DNA of 64,000 nucleotides from Sulfitobacter sp. DSM 110093 (GCF_022788715.1 NZ_CP085168.1:62001-126000), one strand, 5' to 3'; positions 9,991-18,989 are shown, numbered from the stretch's first letter. The notes: generated from the letters alone by a model not told the origin. Translations and numbers: made by a program.

Positions 9991-12107
9991 CGATTGCCGC
10001 TTGTCCGGGCTGCGTTGTGGCGGCCCCTTCAGCTGACGCTGTGGCGCGAAGCCTGACGGAAAGCGAGGCGGCTCTCTATCTCGCCCTGCCGCAAATCCGC
10101 TGTGCGGCTTGCATTGCCGGGGTGGAGAGGGTGTTGGCCAAACTGCCGTCGATCCAAGCGGCGCGGGTGAACCTTGGGGCCAAACGGGTCCGGATCGTTC
10201 TTTTGCCGGGGCATGACGCCAGCGCTGCGCTTCAGGCGCTCAATAGTGCAGGCTTTGAGGCGCATGAGCTGGACGCGGCCGCCCTGCGCCCGACGTCGGA
10301 CGACACAGGCCGCCGCCTATTGGCGCGTGCAGCCGTGGCGGGCTTTGCCATGATGAACGTAATGGCAGTTTCCGTCGCGGTATGGTCCGGGGCCGGCGAT
10401 ATCACGCGAGAGATGTTTCACTGGGTGTCGGCGGCCATCGCGCTGCCTGCCTTGGCCTTTTCGGCGGTGCCGTTTTTTGCGTCGGCGGCAGTTGCCTTGC
10501 GGGCCGGACGGATGAACATGGACGTGCCGATTGCGCTGGCGATCCTCCTTGCGGCGACGACATCACTCTATGAGACCTTCGCCGCCACCGGAGCGCATAC
10601 ATGGTTCGATGCGGCACTTTCGCTAACCTTTTTCCTGCTGGTGGGTCGCTATCTTGAGCATCGCGCACGGGCCACCGCACGTTCTGCGGCGGCGGAGCTG
10701 ACTGCGCTGGAATTGCCGCGTGCGACCCGGCTGACCGCCGCAGGGCGTGAGACCGTAGACGTAGCCGCGCTCATGCCCGAGGACCGGATCGCATTGGCAG
10801 CAGGAGCGCGGATACCGGTGGACGGCATCGCCGAGGCTGCCGCGATGGTCGACCGTTCGGCCCTTACCGGTGAGGCCGAGCCAATCGCCATCGCTTCCGG
10901 TGATCCGGTCTGCGCGGGCGAAGTGATCCTCGGCGCCCCGCTGACCCTGCGCGTTGCCCGACGGGCCGAGGATAGCACCCTGCGCCGGCTGGCGGCCTTA
11001 GTAGAAGTGGCCGAAACCGGGAAACATCGCTACAGCGGGATCGCCGACCGGGCCGCTCGGCTCTATGCGCCGGTAGTGCATGGTTTGGCCGCGCTGGCCT
11101 TTGTGGTTTGGTGGGGCCTGACGGGCGATCTGCATCACGCCGTTGCGGTCGCCACGGCGACACTGATCATTACCTGCCCCTGTGCCTTGGCGCTTGCCAT
11201 TCCGGCAGTGACAGCGGCGATGACCGGGCGATTGTTTCGGGGGGGAGTGCTGTTGAAATCGCCCACTGCGCTGGAACGGCTGGCCGAAGTCGACATGGTA
11301 ATGTTCGACAAGACTGGCACGCTGACTGAAGGCCTGGCGCAATTGCCTGATCTTGACCCTGCCCCCGCCTCTGTGGCTTTGGGTTTGGCGCAGGCCTCAG
11401 ATCACCCGGCGTCGCGCGCACTGGCGATTGCGCTTGCCGCTCACAGCCCCGCCGCGCTGAGCGATCTGCATGAGGTGCCGGGCGAGGGGGTTTGTGGCCT
11501 GTGGAATGGCGCGCCCGTGCGGATGGGGCGGGGCGAGGACGGGCCTGCGCTCTACCTGCCCAACCGGTGCATCCCCCTGCCGCTCTATGAAAGGCTGCGC
11601 ACCGGCGCGGTTGCGGTGGTCGAAGCATTGCAGGGGCAGGGCCTAGAAGTGGCGATGGTGTCAGGTGACACGCAGGCCCGCGCAGACGCTTTGGCGGCCA
11701 GGCTGGGGATTGCGCAGGTTTACGCGGGGGTGCGCCCTGAAGACAAAGCGGCGCTGGTGCACAGTATGGCCGAGCGGGGCAAGCGCGTGCTCATGGTGGG
11801 CGATGGGCTGAACGACACTGCCGCGCTCGTAGCCGCACATGCCTCACTCGCGCCCGCCACGGCGCTTGACGCCGCAAGGGTCGCGTCGGATGGAGTTATG
11901 CTGCGCGGTGACCTATGCGCAGTCGAAGAGATCCTGCGCCTGGCGCGCCGGGCGCGCAGCCGCATTAGGCAGAACTTGGCTCTGGCTGCGGTATACAATG
12001 CCGTGGCGATCCCGGTTGCCGTCCTGGGTTTTGCGACGCCGCTGATGGCAGCGGTGGTGATGTCATCATCTTCCATCTTTGTTGTTTTGAATGCGGTGCG
12101 CCGATGA
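9987..12107 (+). CDS. ccoI: Copper-exporting P1B-type ATPase for cbb3 assembly
   Basis: This inner-membrane pump moves Cu(I) to the periplasm for oxidase maturation (FixI/CcoI). The 706-residue chain has an N-terminal metal-binding domain with C39-x2-C42 and an additional CPGC at its very start. Then come the A-domain TGEAEP, the ion-channel motif TCPCALALAIP, the phosphorylation site DKTGTLTEG and the hinge GDGLNDTAAL. All catalytic signatures are intact. The start overlaps the ccoH stop (ATGA) and the gene overlaps ccoS. Confidence 0.97.
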   Translation: MTIAACPGCVVAAPSADAVARSLTESEAALYLALPQIRCAACIAGVERVLAKLPSIQAARVNLGAKRVRIVLLPGHDASAALQALNSAGFEAHELDAAALRPTSDDTGRRLLARAAVAGFAMMNVMAVSVAVWSGAGDITREMFHWVSAAIALPALAFSAVPFFASAAVALRAGRMNMDVPIALAILLAATTSLYETFAATGAHTWFDAALSLTFFLLVGRYLEHRARATARSAAAELTALELPRATRLTAAGRETVDVAALMPEDRIALAAGARIPVDGIAEAAAMVDRSALTGEAEPIAIASGDPVCAGEVILGAPLTLRVARRAEDSTLRRLAALVEVAETGKHRYSGIADRAARLYAPVVHGLAALAFVVWWGLTGDLHHAVAVATATLIITCPCALALAIPAVTAAMTGRLFRGGVLLKSPTALERLAEVDMVMFDKTGTLTEGLAQLPDLDPAPASVALGLAQASDHPASRALAIALAAHSPAALSDLHEVPGEGVCGLWNGAPVRMGRGEDGPALYLPNRCIPLPLYERLRTGAVAVVEALQGQGLEVAMVSGDTQARADALAARLGIAQVYAGVRPEDKAALVHSMAERGKRVLMVGDGLNDTAALVAAHASLAPATALDAARVASDGVMLRGDLCAVEEILRLARRARSRIRQNLALAAVYNAVAIPVAVLGFATPLMAAVVMSSSSIFVVLNAVRR

Positions 12108-12268
12108 ATATCTTGATTGTCTTAATCCCGGTTTCCGTTTTGCTTGGCGCGGCGGGGTTGGCGGCCTGCCTCTGGACGCTGCGCGCCGGGCAATATGAAG
12201 ACCTCGAAGGGGATGCGGCGCGGATTCTGTTGGACGAGGAACCTGCGTTTTTTTCGGACGAAGGATAG
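12104..12268 (+). CDS. ccoS: cbb3 oxidase maturation protein CcoS, small
   Basis: This 54-residue single-helix protein starts at an ATG overlapping the ccoI stop by four bases. It has the CcoS layout: a short N-terminus, one helix (about residues 3-24), then a Tyr-Asp-Asp/Glu-rich tail (QYEDLEGDAARILLD). CcoS is needed for cofactor insertion into cbb3 oxidase. It is the last gene of the operon and is short enough to be missed by length cut-offs. Confidence 0.93.
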   Translation: MNILIVLIPVSVLLGAAGLAACLWTLRAGQYEDLEGDAARILLDEEPAFFSDEG

Positions 12269-12386
12269 GCGAGATTGCGGGTTGACGGCGTCCAGATTGG
12301 ATGCAAGGCGCAGGGATGGGAGCTTGCGGACCAAATGAAACGTTCAGCCGAGTGCAAGATCGGCCGGGCGATAGATCTGTAAAACG

Positions 12387-12800
12387 TCAGCGTACGATCA
12401 ACACTGAAATCGTCGCATGTGAGGCGAGATAGCCGGCGTTCGAGGAAAAAACATGCTCTGCCAGGCCGGGGATATGGCTGGCCATCACAATGAGATCGAT
12501 ATCCAGCCTCTCAGCTGCGCCGGCCAGAATGGCGTCCAGTTCTACGGCGGGGTCGTGGCTCGTCTCAGCGTGGGGTTTGTAGGTCGCGCCATGCGCTTGC
12601 GATGCGGTTTCGGAGAAATGTGCGAGCCGTTTTGAGAATTCCTCTGGGCTGCGGGCGACTTCGCTTGGTTGGCTGGGACCAACGCTCACGATGTGCAACT
12701 CCGCATGGTAGAGACGGCCCAGGTCGGCAGCGACCTTGAGCGCCTTGTCCAACCTTTCGCAGTGGCGCAGATCGACGGGAATCATAATTTTTCTATACAT
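12387..12800 (-). CDS. Universal stress protein, single domain
   Basis: The 137-residue UspA-fold protein begins MYRKIMIPVDL and ends ISVLIV, the usual first and last strands. The nucleotide loop is present but atypical: the usual GxxGxxxxxxxxxG(S/T) reads GLAEHVFSSNAGYLASHAT, so ATP binding is uncertain. A GGAGA ribosome site precedes the start. It follows, on the same strand, the tandem Usp gene at 12885-13724. Such genes are common in FNR-regulated oxygen-response islands. Confidence 0.88.
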   Translation of the reverse strand: MYRKIMIPVDLRHCERLDKALKVAADLGRLYHAELHIVSVGPSQPSEVARSPEEFSKRLAHFSETASQAHGATYKPHAETSHDPAVELDAILAGAAERLDIDLIVMASHIPGLAEHVFSSNAGYLASHATISVLIVR

Positions 12801-12884
12801 TGTCTCTCCTGTAGTTTGCGGCCCGCTGGTCCGTGAGCGGGCGGCTGGGTTCGGTCCTTCGAATTCTAAGGTTGTGCGCCGTGC

Positions 12885-13724
12885 TCAGCGGGAGAACAGG
12901 ACCGGGACTTCAGTCTTGCGCAAGATCTCTCGCGTGGCCGCGCCGATCACCAGATCATAGGCGCGGGAATGGCCAAAGGCGCCGACAGCCAGCATGTCCG
13001 CATCGCGCTCGAAGGTCTCGCGGCTCAGAGCTGCCGCCACGCCCGGGCGCTCCCAGCAGCGTTCTACGAGTGTCGTATTGATCTTATGCTGGTCGAAAGC
13101 GGCGGCAAGGGCGCTGGCCGTCGCCTTGAGCCCCGCGTCGCGGCTGTGATCGTTGATGTGCAAGATATTCGCGGTATCGCCCTCCCGCAGGAGATTGAGC
13201 GCCTCATGGGCGGCCCGGACCGCTTCTCGAGCGCCGTTCCAGCCGATTAGAACGTTCCGGCCCAGATGTTCTGCCGAGAAGTTCTGCGGGATGACAAGTA
13301 CCGGCCGAGCCGAATCGCGGATGACGGCTTCCAGCAGCCGCGCATGGGCGTGGCTTTCGGCCACCGGGTCGGCGGCGGCCATGAGAATGAGGTCCGCGCA
13401 TTGCGCGCTTTCCACGATGCGCTCGGCGGCGGTTTCGGAATGGCTTTTCAACAAGCACCATTCGCTGGGGAATGCCTCGTAGTTGAATCTCTTCTCGAAG
13501 GCCTCCTTGAGCGCGGCGGATTGTTCGACCTGAGATTTGCCGAACTCGGTGAACACGATATCCGGGAAATGCACGGCGACGCCCGGGTAGACCATCAGCG
13601 TTTCAACCGTGTGCAGACCGATCACGTGGGCCTCATGGCGCCGCGCGATCAAGGAACTCGCCACCAATACGCTTTCGGCTGTCGAAGTGTCGGTGAGACA
13701 GGCGAGAATTGTCTTGATAGCCAT
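12885..13724 (-). CDS. Tandem universal stress protein
   Basis: The 279 residues contain two UspA domains. The first begins MAIKTILACLTD; the second starts near residue 155 (NVLIGWNGAREAVRA) and ends with GAATREILRKTEVPVLFS. A GGGAGG sequence lies about eight bases before the ATG. It is co-directional with the single-domain Usp downstream, with an 84-base gap, so the two are probably one transcript. The role is likely oxygen or energy stress response; the ligand is unknown. Confidence 0.9.
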   Translation of the reverse strand: MAIKTILACLTDTSTAESVLVASSLIARRHEAHVIGLHTVETLMVYPGVAVHFPDIVFTEFGKSQVEQSAALKEAFEKRFNYEAFPSEWCLLKSHSETAAERIVESAQCADLILMAAADPVAESHAHARLLEAVIRDSARPVLVIPQNFSAEHLGRNVLIGWNGAREAVRAAHEALNLLREGDTANILHINDHSRDAGLKATASALAAAFDQHKINTTLVERCWERPGVAAALSRETFERDADMLAVGAFGHSRAYDLVIGAATREILRKTEVPVLFSR

Positions 13725-13833
13725 GATGGACCTCCCACTGGTTCGGGCAGGCAGGTTGGACGGTCAAGTTGCTTATTGGACGCTATAGAATACTATGTGG
13801 TTATAAGGATCACGACCGTGCTACAAAGGGCGC

Positions 13834-14517
13834 TCAACTGCTTGCTTCGGATGCGGACACGAGTGCTCCCATGTTCTTTACGAGAACGATTTGGGAAGTA
13901 TCCAACGCAATGATATCTTCTTTGCGCAGACGCGTGAATGTGCGGCTGACGGTCTCGATTCTTAGACCAAGGAAGTCTGCGATGTCGGCGCGGCTCATCG
14001 GTAAAGAGCATGCGGTGTATGTACCGATTGGTGTGCCGACGCGTTCTGCCAAATTTATGAGAAAGGATGCAACTTTCTCGGTCGCAGATTTCCGAGCGAG
14101 CATCATAAAGTGATCTTGCATTGCCGAGATCTCACGCAGCGCTGCGTGCAGCAGGCGTTGATGTGCCGCATCATCACCCTCCAGAGGGTCCAGCGCCGTG
14201 CGCCGATGCGCAACCACTTCTGCGGACTGGATGGCTTCGCAATCACTGTGATGTGAAATGCCATTCGGAAACCCGATGATGTCCCCTGGCAGACCAAATG
14301 CAATGACCTGTCGCCGTCCGTTTCCAAGAACGCGGGTCAAACGAAAGACGCCTGATGTGATCTCGTAGATATTGTTGGCGATGTCGCCTTCGCGAAACAA
14401 ATGCGTTCCGACGGCCTGCCGTTTGCATTGTGAGGGTGCCGCACCTGCGCACCCGAAGGGGTGCGAATCAGGCAACTTGGTTGCGGGAGAAAACTCACTT
14501 GATAATGTCACATACAT
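13834..14517 (-). CDS. Crp/Fnr-family regulator (FnrL/FixK-like)
   Basis: This 227-residue activator has an N-terminal cyclic-nucleotide-type fold (about residues 35-150) and a C-terminal winged helix with RADIADFLGLRIETVSRTFT, including the E..SR residues that read TTGAT half-sites. It probably drives the three FNR-type boxes in this island. The cysteine pattern is odd: only C23 and C31 at the N-terminus, then C93 and one near 168. The close CxxC and spacing of an O2-labile 4Fe-4S FNR are missing. It may be FixK-like (no cluster) or hold an altered cluster. The start at 14517 is the best ATG. Confidence 0.9.
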   Translation of the reverse strand: MYVTLSSEFSPATKLPDSHPFGCAGAAPSQCKRQAVGTHLFREGDIANNIYEITSGVFRLTRVLGNGRRQVIAFGLPGDIIGFPNGISHHSDCEAIQSAEVVAHRRTALDPLEGDDAAHQRLLHAALREISAMQDHFMMLARKSATEKVASFLINLAERVGTPIGTYTACSLPMSRADIADFLGLRIETVSRTFTRLRKEDIIALDTSQIVLVKNMGALVSASEASS

Positions 14518-14677
14518 GCGATCATCCTTTTTAGGTTGCGATCACAATCTCAGGTGCGCGTCGCAGGAAGACCCTTGTCCGTGTATCCAATTGTATCGGT
14601 TTGTCGCAGGCGGTTTCTGACATGCCTATCGCTGGCACCGGTCGAGATTGCGGACTATAGAAACCAAACTGCTCTGG

Positions 14678-15427
14678 ATGGTGATCTTTGCTGTGAAGAA
14701 AATCCTTGTTGTCGACGATGACGCCAAAATTCGAACGCTCCTGAGGCGATGTTTCGAAGGGGAGGGCTACCATGTGGCCGAGGCGCAAGACGCGAAGAGC
14801 GTTCGCGCGGCATTCGCAGAGGCGCGGTTTGACCTTGTCACTTTGGATCTCAACCTCGGGGTAGAAGATGGGCTCGATATCGCACGTGAACTGAACCGCG
14901 ACCATGGTGTGCCGATCTTCATGGTGACGGGTAAGGACGACGTGATTGATCGTGTGGTTGGTCTTGAATTGGGAGCCGATGACTATCTGATCAAGCCGTT
15001 CCACATTCGGGAGGTATTGGCGCGGGTGAAATCCGTCCTGCGCCGCAGCAGCAGGCATGAAAAGGACGATGAGGTGCAGCCGCAGGAGGACGCGGCAGAA
15101 GACCCGTGGCTTTCGCTTGATGGCCTCACGGTGAAACTTGATCAGATGATGCTTGTCGATCGCGATGGTCAGGACTGCGACCTCACCACCGCTGATTTCA
15201 AGTTGCTGGCAGCGCTACTGAAACACGCCAAGAAGCCGCTGTCTCGCGACCGGCTTATGGACTTAATTGATGGTCAAAGCTGGGCGCCTTTGGACCGCAC
15301 TATTGACAACCAGGTGGCGCGCCTGCGCAAGAAGGTCGAACGAGACCCTGGCCGTCCGCTTTTGATCAAGACGGTTCGCGGCATCGGATATATCCTGACG
15401 GAAAGCGCCGTGGAAGTAGGGCGTTAG
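14678..15427 (+). CDS. OmpR-family response regulator
   Basis: The protein has an N-terminal receiver (KILVVDDD acidic pocket, phospho-Asp in VTLDLNLG, switch Lys in LIKPF) and a C-terminal winged-helix DNA-binding domain (DNQVARLRKKVERDP, IKTVRGIGYIL). The start is uncertain: ATG at 14678, GTG at 14693 or an upstream start at 14648 are all in frame, and the first two sit closest to the receiver. It runs towards the hybrid kinase on the opposite strand and their ends overlap by four bases. It lies beside the FixL-like kinase where a FixJ might be expected, but its output domain is not the FixJ (LuxR) type. Confidence 0.9.
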   Translation: MVIFAVKKILVVDDDAKIRTLLRRCFEGEGYHVAEAQDAKSVRAAFAEARFDLVTLDLNLGVEDGLDIARELNRDHGVPIFMVTGKDDVIDRVVGLELGADDYLIKPFHIREVLARVKSVLRRSSRHEKDDEVQPQEDAAEDPWLSLDGLTVKLDQMMLVDRDGQDCDLTTADFKLLAALLKHAKKPLSRDRLMDLIDGQSWAPLDRTIDNQVARLRKKVERDPGRPLLIKTVRGIGYILTESAVEVGR

Positions 15428-16953
15428 CTTTCAAACAACGCGCGGAATGCCTTGGCGAGATCAACCTGCCTATAAGGTTTTTGCAATATGGAAAAGCCGC
15501 CGTCGGTGTCCTTGCCGCGCAGGACGTTTTCTGAAAACCCAGATGTAATCAAAATTCTAATGTGTGGCATCTCCTTGGCGACACGCCTGGCCAACGCGTG
15601 ACCGGACAACTCGCCGGGCATAACGAGGTCGGTAAAGACAACATCAATATCGTTCCGTGCTTTCAATACCTCCCAGGCCGCGTCGCCGCTTGTCGCTGTC
15701 ACACAAAGAAAGCCCAGGCTTTTCAAGCGGGTTTCCGACAGGCGCAGCACCATCGGATCATCTTCGACCAGAAGGACACGTAGCCCTGCGCCGATCTGCT
15801 CGTGCTGCTCGCGGTCATGCCGGAGGTCTGCGTTGCGCTGAATAGCATCTGCCAAAGCAGGGAAATAAAGGCTGATCGTCGTGCCTTCGCCGACTTCGCT
15901 GTAGATTGCAATATGTCCACCGGATTGCTTGATGAAGCCATAAACCATGGACAAACCAAGGCCGGTTCCCTGACCGACGGGCTTGGTTGAGAAGAAGGGC
16001 TCCATCGCGCGGGTTCTGGTCCCAGCAGACATGCCCTCGCCCGCATCAGCGATCGACAAGCGAATATAGTTGCCCATATCGATGCCAATTTCTTGCGCAA
16101 CATAGGTGTCATCCAATTGCATATTGCGCGTTTCCAGCTTAATGTGGCCCCCCGATGGCATCGCGTCCTGCGCATTCAGCGCAATGTTTAGAACGGCCGT
16201 CTGAAGTTGCGTCGCATCAATCTTTGCCTGCCACAAATCATTTGCGAAGTCAGTATCAACCGCAATATGCGCACCGATTGTCCGATTGAGCATCGCCACC
16301 GCCTTGAACACTTCGGCGTTCAAATCTATCACCTCTGCGTTCAGCGTGCTTTTTCTGGCAAAAACCATGAGCCGCGAAGTTAGATCTGCGCCAACCTCCG
16401 CCGCTTCCAGCGCATCAGAAATCAGCGCACCGCTTTTCTCGGAGGTTTCGGCCATTTCTAAAAGTTCAAGGTTGCCGATGACGACGGTTAGCAGATTGTT
16501 GAAGTCATGGGCGATTCCGCCGGTCATCTGGCCAATCGCATCCATTCGCTGGGACCGTGCCGTCGCCTCTTCGGCAGCCTTTCTTCGCGAAAGATCATGC
16601 ATGATGCCAACGAAGGCGACTTCGCCTGAAATATCGGCGCGTCCTACCGAAAGATGCAACGGAAAGACACGCCCATCTGATCGCAGACCTTCGACATCGC
16701 GTCCCATCCCAATGATCCGTTTTTCACCAGTTTCAAGGTGATGGCGCAGAAACCCGTCGTGGCGCGAAGCCATTGCATCAGGCATCAGCATACGCACGTT
16801 TTGTCCGACCAAAGCGTCGACTGAGTAGCCAAAAAGGACCGCAGCCGCCTGATTGACCCGCAGAATATTTCCAGCGTGATCGGACACCACCATCGCATCA
16901 ACCGCAGCATCCAACAGGGCAAGTAGGACGGGGCTTTCGTCATTGATCTTCAT
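15424..16953 (-). CDS. FixL-like haem-PAS hybrid histidine kinase
   Basis: The 509 residues contain a PAS domain (about 8-125), HisKA with H149 in GGIAHDFNN, a HATPase domain (GTGLGLSMVYGF) and a C-terminal receiver (LLVEDD, phospho-Asp in VVFTDLVMP). The PAS domain resembles the oxygen-sensing haem domain of FixL: it keeps the proximal histidine in SRHDGF (H65) and the distal arginine in IIGMGR (R85), exactly 20 residues apart as His200 and Arg220 are in the Bradyrhizobium protein. This predicts an oxygen-sensing kinase for the cbb3 island. There is no transmembrane segment, so it is cytosolic. No FixJ gene is present. Confidence 0.9.
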   Translation of the reverse strand: MKINDESPVLLALLDAAVDAMVVSDHAGNILRVNQAAAVLFGYSVDALVGQNVRMLMPDAMASRHDGFLRHHLETGEKRIIGMGRDVEGLRSDGRVFPLHLSVGRADISGEVAFVGIMHDLSRRKAAEEATARSQRMDAIGQMTGGIAHDFNNLLTVVIGNLELLEMAETSEKSGALISDALEAAEVGADLTSRLMVFARKSTLNAEVIDLNAEVFKAVAMLNRTIGAHIAVDTDFANDLWQAKIDATQLQTAVLNIALNAQDAMPSGGHIKLETRNMQLDDTYVAQEIGIDMGNYIRLSIADAGEGMSAGTRTRAMEPFFSTKPVGQGTGLGLSMVYGFIKQSGGHIAIYSEVGEGTTISLYFPALADAIQRNADLRHDREQHEQIGAGLRVLLVEDDPMVLRLSETRLKSLGFLCVTATSGDAAWEVLKARNDIDVVFTDLVMPGELSGHALARRVAKEMPHIRILITSGFSENVLRGKDTDGGFSILQKPYRQVDLAKAFRALFES

Positions 16954-17016
16954 GTACGGGTTCCGTTGAAATGTAGCTACACGGGCAGCAAACGCATTTC
17001 AAAGCTTGCTTGCAAG

Positions 17017-17451
17017 CTATTCGATGCCGTCAGATATCGTAAGAACGGACGTGAGATCTGACAGCGTTATAACCCCGACAAGTTTCTGCCGATCTGCGAC
17101 AAGGAACTTGCGCCTGCCGGTGCGCTTTACAGTATCCATGAGTTCCACCGCCGTTGAACCGTAACAAACGGTATTGTCCTTATTTGTACTCTCGACAACA
17201 TCATCAACTATTGTCGTCGTCCTGTTTTCGAGATCAATTTTCTGCACAATCCGAGCGTCGACATACCCCAAAAGAACCTCGTTTTCGATTACGGGAACAA
17301 AGCTGATTCCATGCTTTAGGAACACTGCATCGGCGAGCTCCGCCAAAGATAGCTCCGGTGTGACCGTCATCGGGTCGCGGATCATGAGGCTGGCGACTAT
17401 GGGGCCGCCAGCTGCGAGCCGGGATCCGTGCGAAATTACCTGCCTCCTCAT
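17017..17451 (-). CDS. CBS-domain pair protein
   Basis: The protein of about 144 residues has two CBS motifs: the first from SLMIRDPMTVTPE to LLGYVDARIV, the second from DNTVCYGSTAVELMD to LVGVITLSDLTSVL. CBS pairs bind adenine nucleotides and act as energy sensors. The ATG at 17451 starts four bases after the stop of the cytochrome lipoprotein gene upstream; a longer frame from 17496 would overlap it. It is probably co-transcribed with that gene. Target unknown. Confidence 0.82.
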   Translation of the reverse strand: MRRQVISHGSRLAAGGPIVASLMIRDPMTVTPELSLAELADAVFLKHGISFVPVIENEVLLGYVDARIVQKIDLENRTTTIVDDVVESTNKDNTVCYGSTAVELMDTVKRTGRRKFLVADRQKLVGVITLSDLTSVLTISDGIE

Positions 17452-17455
17452 CGCT

Positions 17456-17869
17456 TTACCGTTGAATTGCTTCAAGATAGTCGAGCAGATTTGCAAAATC
17501 TGTTTCTAATACCTCGCCATCCGCGCCTCCATTGGGATAAACATGACGCAAGCCGACCGCAGAAAAATCAGGCATCGGCGAGAAAGGATCGTCCTTCTCC
17601 AAACGACCCATGATGAACCGGCCGACAAACTCTCGCGGAAAATATCCACCGTTCCGCTGTTTGAGACCGGCCAAATCCGGGGGAATGGTGCTCAGTCCCA
17701 ACGAGGCCGGCCCGGCACCTCCTCCAAGGGCGCCATGACAGGCTGCGCATTCCTGCAAGTAGATGCGCTGACCTTCGCGGACCGCATCGGGATCTGCGAC
17801 AAACCGTTCTGTGCAGGCCGAAAGGAGGGCGCAGGACAATACAGAGATTATTGCTAATCGAAGGTGCAT
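17456..17869 (-). CDS. Small cytochrome c lipoprotein
   Basis: The 137-residue protein has a lipoprotein signal (LLSAC) and a single haem site, CAACHG, followed by a PMPDF methionine-ligand candidate. It is similar in size and plan to the protein at 3361-3774, so the two mark the ends of the microaerobic island. A role as electron donor to the cbb3 oxidase is likely but inferred. Its stop is four bases from the CBS gene start. Confidence 0.88.
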   Translation of the reverse strand: MHLRLAIISVLSCALLSACTERFVADPDAVREGQRIYLQECAACHGALGGGAGPASLGLSTIPPDLAGLKQRNGGYFPREFVGRFIMGRLEKDDPFSPMPDFSAVGLRHVYPNGGADGEVLETDFANLLDYLEAIQR

Positions 17870-17939
17870 GGTATGTGTTACCTTTAAATCTGTTTTCAGT
17901 TTGCAAATTGCGTTGTTCTTTCGGACCCCAATGTCACGG

Positions 17940-18794
17940 TCAATGACACAGTAGAACCGGCCAATCGCGCTGTTCTATTAGCGTTCGGGTAGTCCCCCCA
18001 AAGACGGTTTCGCGCAGACGCGAATGGTCATACGCGCCCATGACGATTAGGTCGGTTTCATTTTCTTTCGCGCGCTTCAATATGCCGGCGCCGATTTCCT
18101 GACCGCCGCTTGGATACTGCTGTATGGTGACGCTGCACCCTTGGTGGTTCAGCCAAGCAGCAACGTCGGAGCCTGGATTTTCTCCATCGTAAAAAACTGT
18201 CGAAATAGGGTCAAAAATTGCAACTGTGACCTCCTCTGCAATCTGAAGGGCGGGGAGTGCTGCTCGGATAGCGCGTGTCGCTGGCATCCCCAGTTTCCAC
18301 GCCACAAAAGCAGATTCTGGGGACAAAGCCGCAGCAGCGCTCATAGCGTTCAGCATGACTGCCGCCGACGAATCAAATAGTGCCGCCTGAACGATATTGT
18401 TGAACAGCCGCTGGTCGAAGCGCAGGTCATCACCGATGAGAATGCAATCACAGGTCAAACCCGCACGCACGACAGCGTGGCGCAATCCCGCAGCCTCGCC
18501 GCAAACAGCGCGTACTTCGGAGCGCGCACCTTGGTCTACAAAATATTGAGATAAATCGCGACGCTGTACTTCTAAGGCAAGGTTCGCGTCGTCTACATCT
18601 GCTTGCCATCCGTGGGGTAGAGAATAGGCGCTGAACTCTCCGATGCCGATAGCAGAAACAGGAACTGGAGGCACTTCACAAAGCAACAGGACAATCAGAA
18701 AAATGTTGCGTTCTCGCGCCATGCGGCACAGCGTATCCAATTGTTCCGGTCGCGCACGCGCTCCGAGAACGACCGTGACCGTTGTATTTTGCAT
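17940..18794 (-). CDS. Tandem universal stress protein, FNR-box controlled
   Basis: The protein of about 284 residues has two UspA-type halves: the first starts MQNTTVTVVLGARA, the second near AEEVTVAIFDPIS. It ends with the nucleotide-loop signature GAYDHSRLRETVFGGTTRTL and the final strand DWPVLLC. The start is taken at 18794, because the longer frame to 18863 would run through an FNR-type box at 18850-18863 and lacks Usp similarity. It is oriented away from the IS-rich region. Confidence 0.85.
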   Translation of the reverse strand: MQNTTVTVVLGARARPEQLDTLCRMARERNIFLIVLLLCEVPPVPVSAIGIGEFSAYSLPHGWQADVDDANLALEVQRRDLSQYFVDQGARSEVRAVCGEAAGLRHAVVRAGLTCDCILIGDDLRFDQRLFNNIVQAALFDSSAAVMLNAMSAAAALSPESAFVAWKLGMPATRAIRAALPALQIAEEVTVAIFDPISTVFYDGENPGSDVAAWLNHQGCSVTIQQYPSGGQEIGAGILKRAKENETDLIVMGAYDHSRLRETVFGGTTRTLIEQRDWPVLLCH

Positions 18795-18849
18795 TTTAGC
18801 GCTCCTTCCAAGATTGGCCTGAGCATATATCCTCATTACAATAAACGCT

Positions 18850-18863
18850 TTGATGTAGATCAA
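18850..18863 (-). promoter_or_regulatory. FNR/FixK-type box upstream of usp gene
   Basis: TTGATGTAGATCAA matches TTGAT-N4-ATCAA exactly. It lies about 56 bases before the start at 18794, nearly the same distance as the boxes before ccoN and ccoG. It supports the shorter start of the Usp gene and places it in the same oxygen regulon. Confidence 0.82.
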
Positions 18864-18989
18864 TGCGACCGTTTTTCGGTGAGTCGTTGCATCATTGACC
18901 TGCCCCCCGCGACACCCCTCACTTTAAAGTAGATTTTGCCCGGTATTGTCACGTTGACCCGCCGAGTTTGCCAGTTGGCGCCGTTCATT

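Noticed and set aside
13748..13780. A fourth FNR box (TTGGACGGTCAA) before the tandem usp gene
   Set aside because: The spacing between half-sites is too short and the left half-site deviates from TTGAT.
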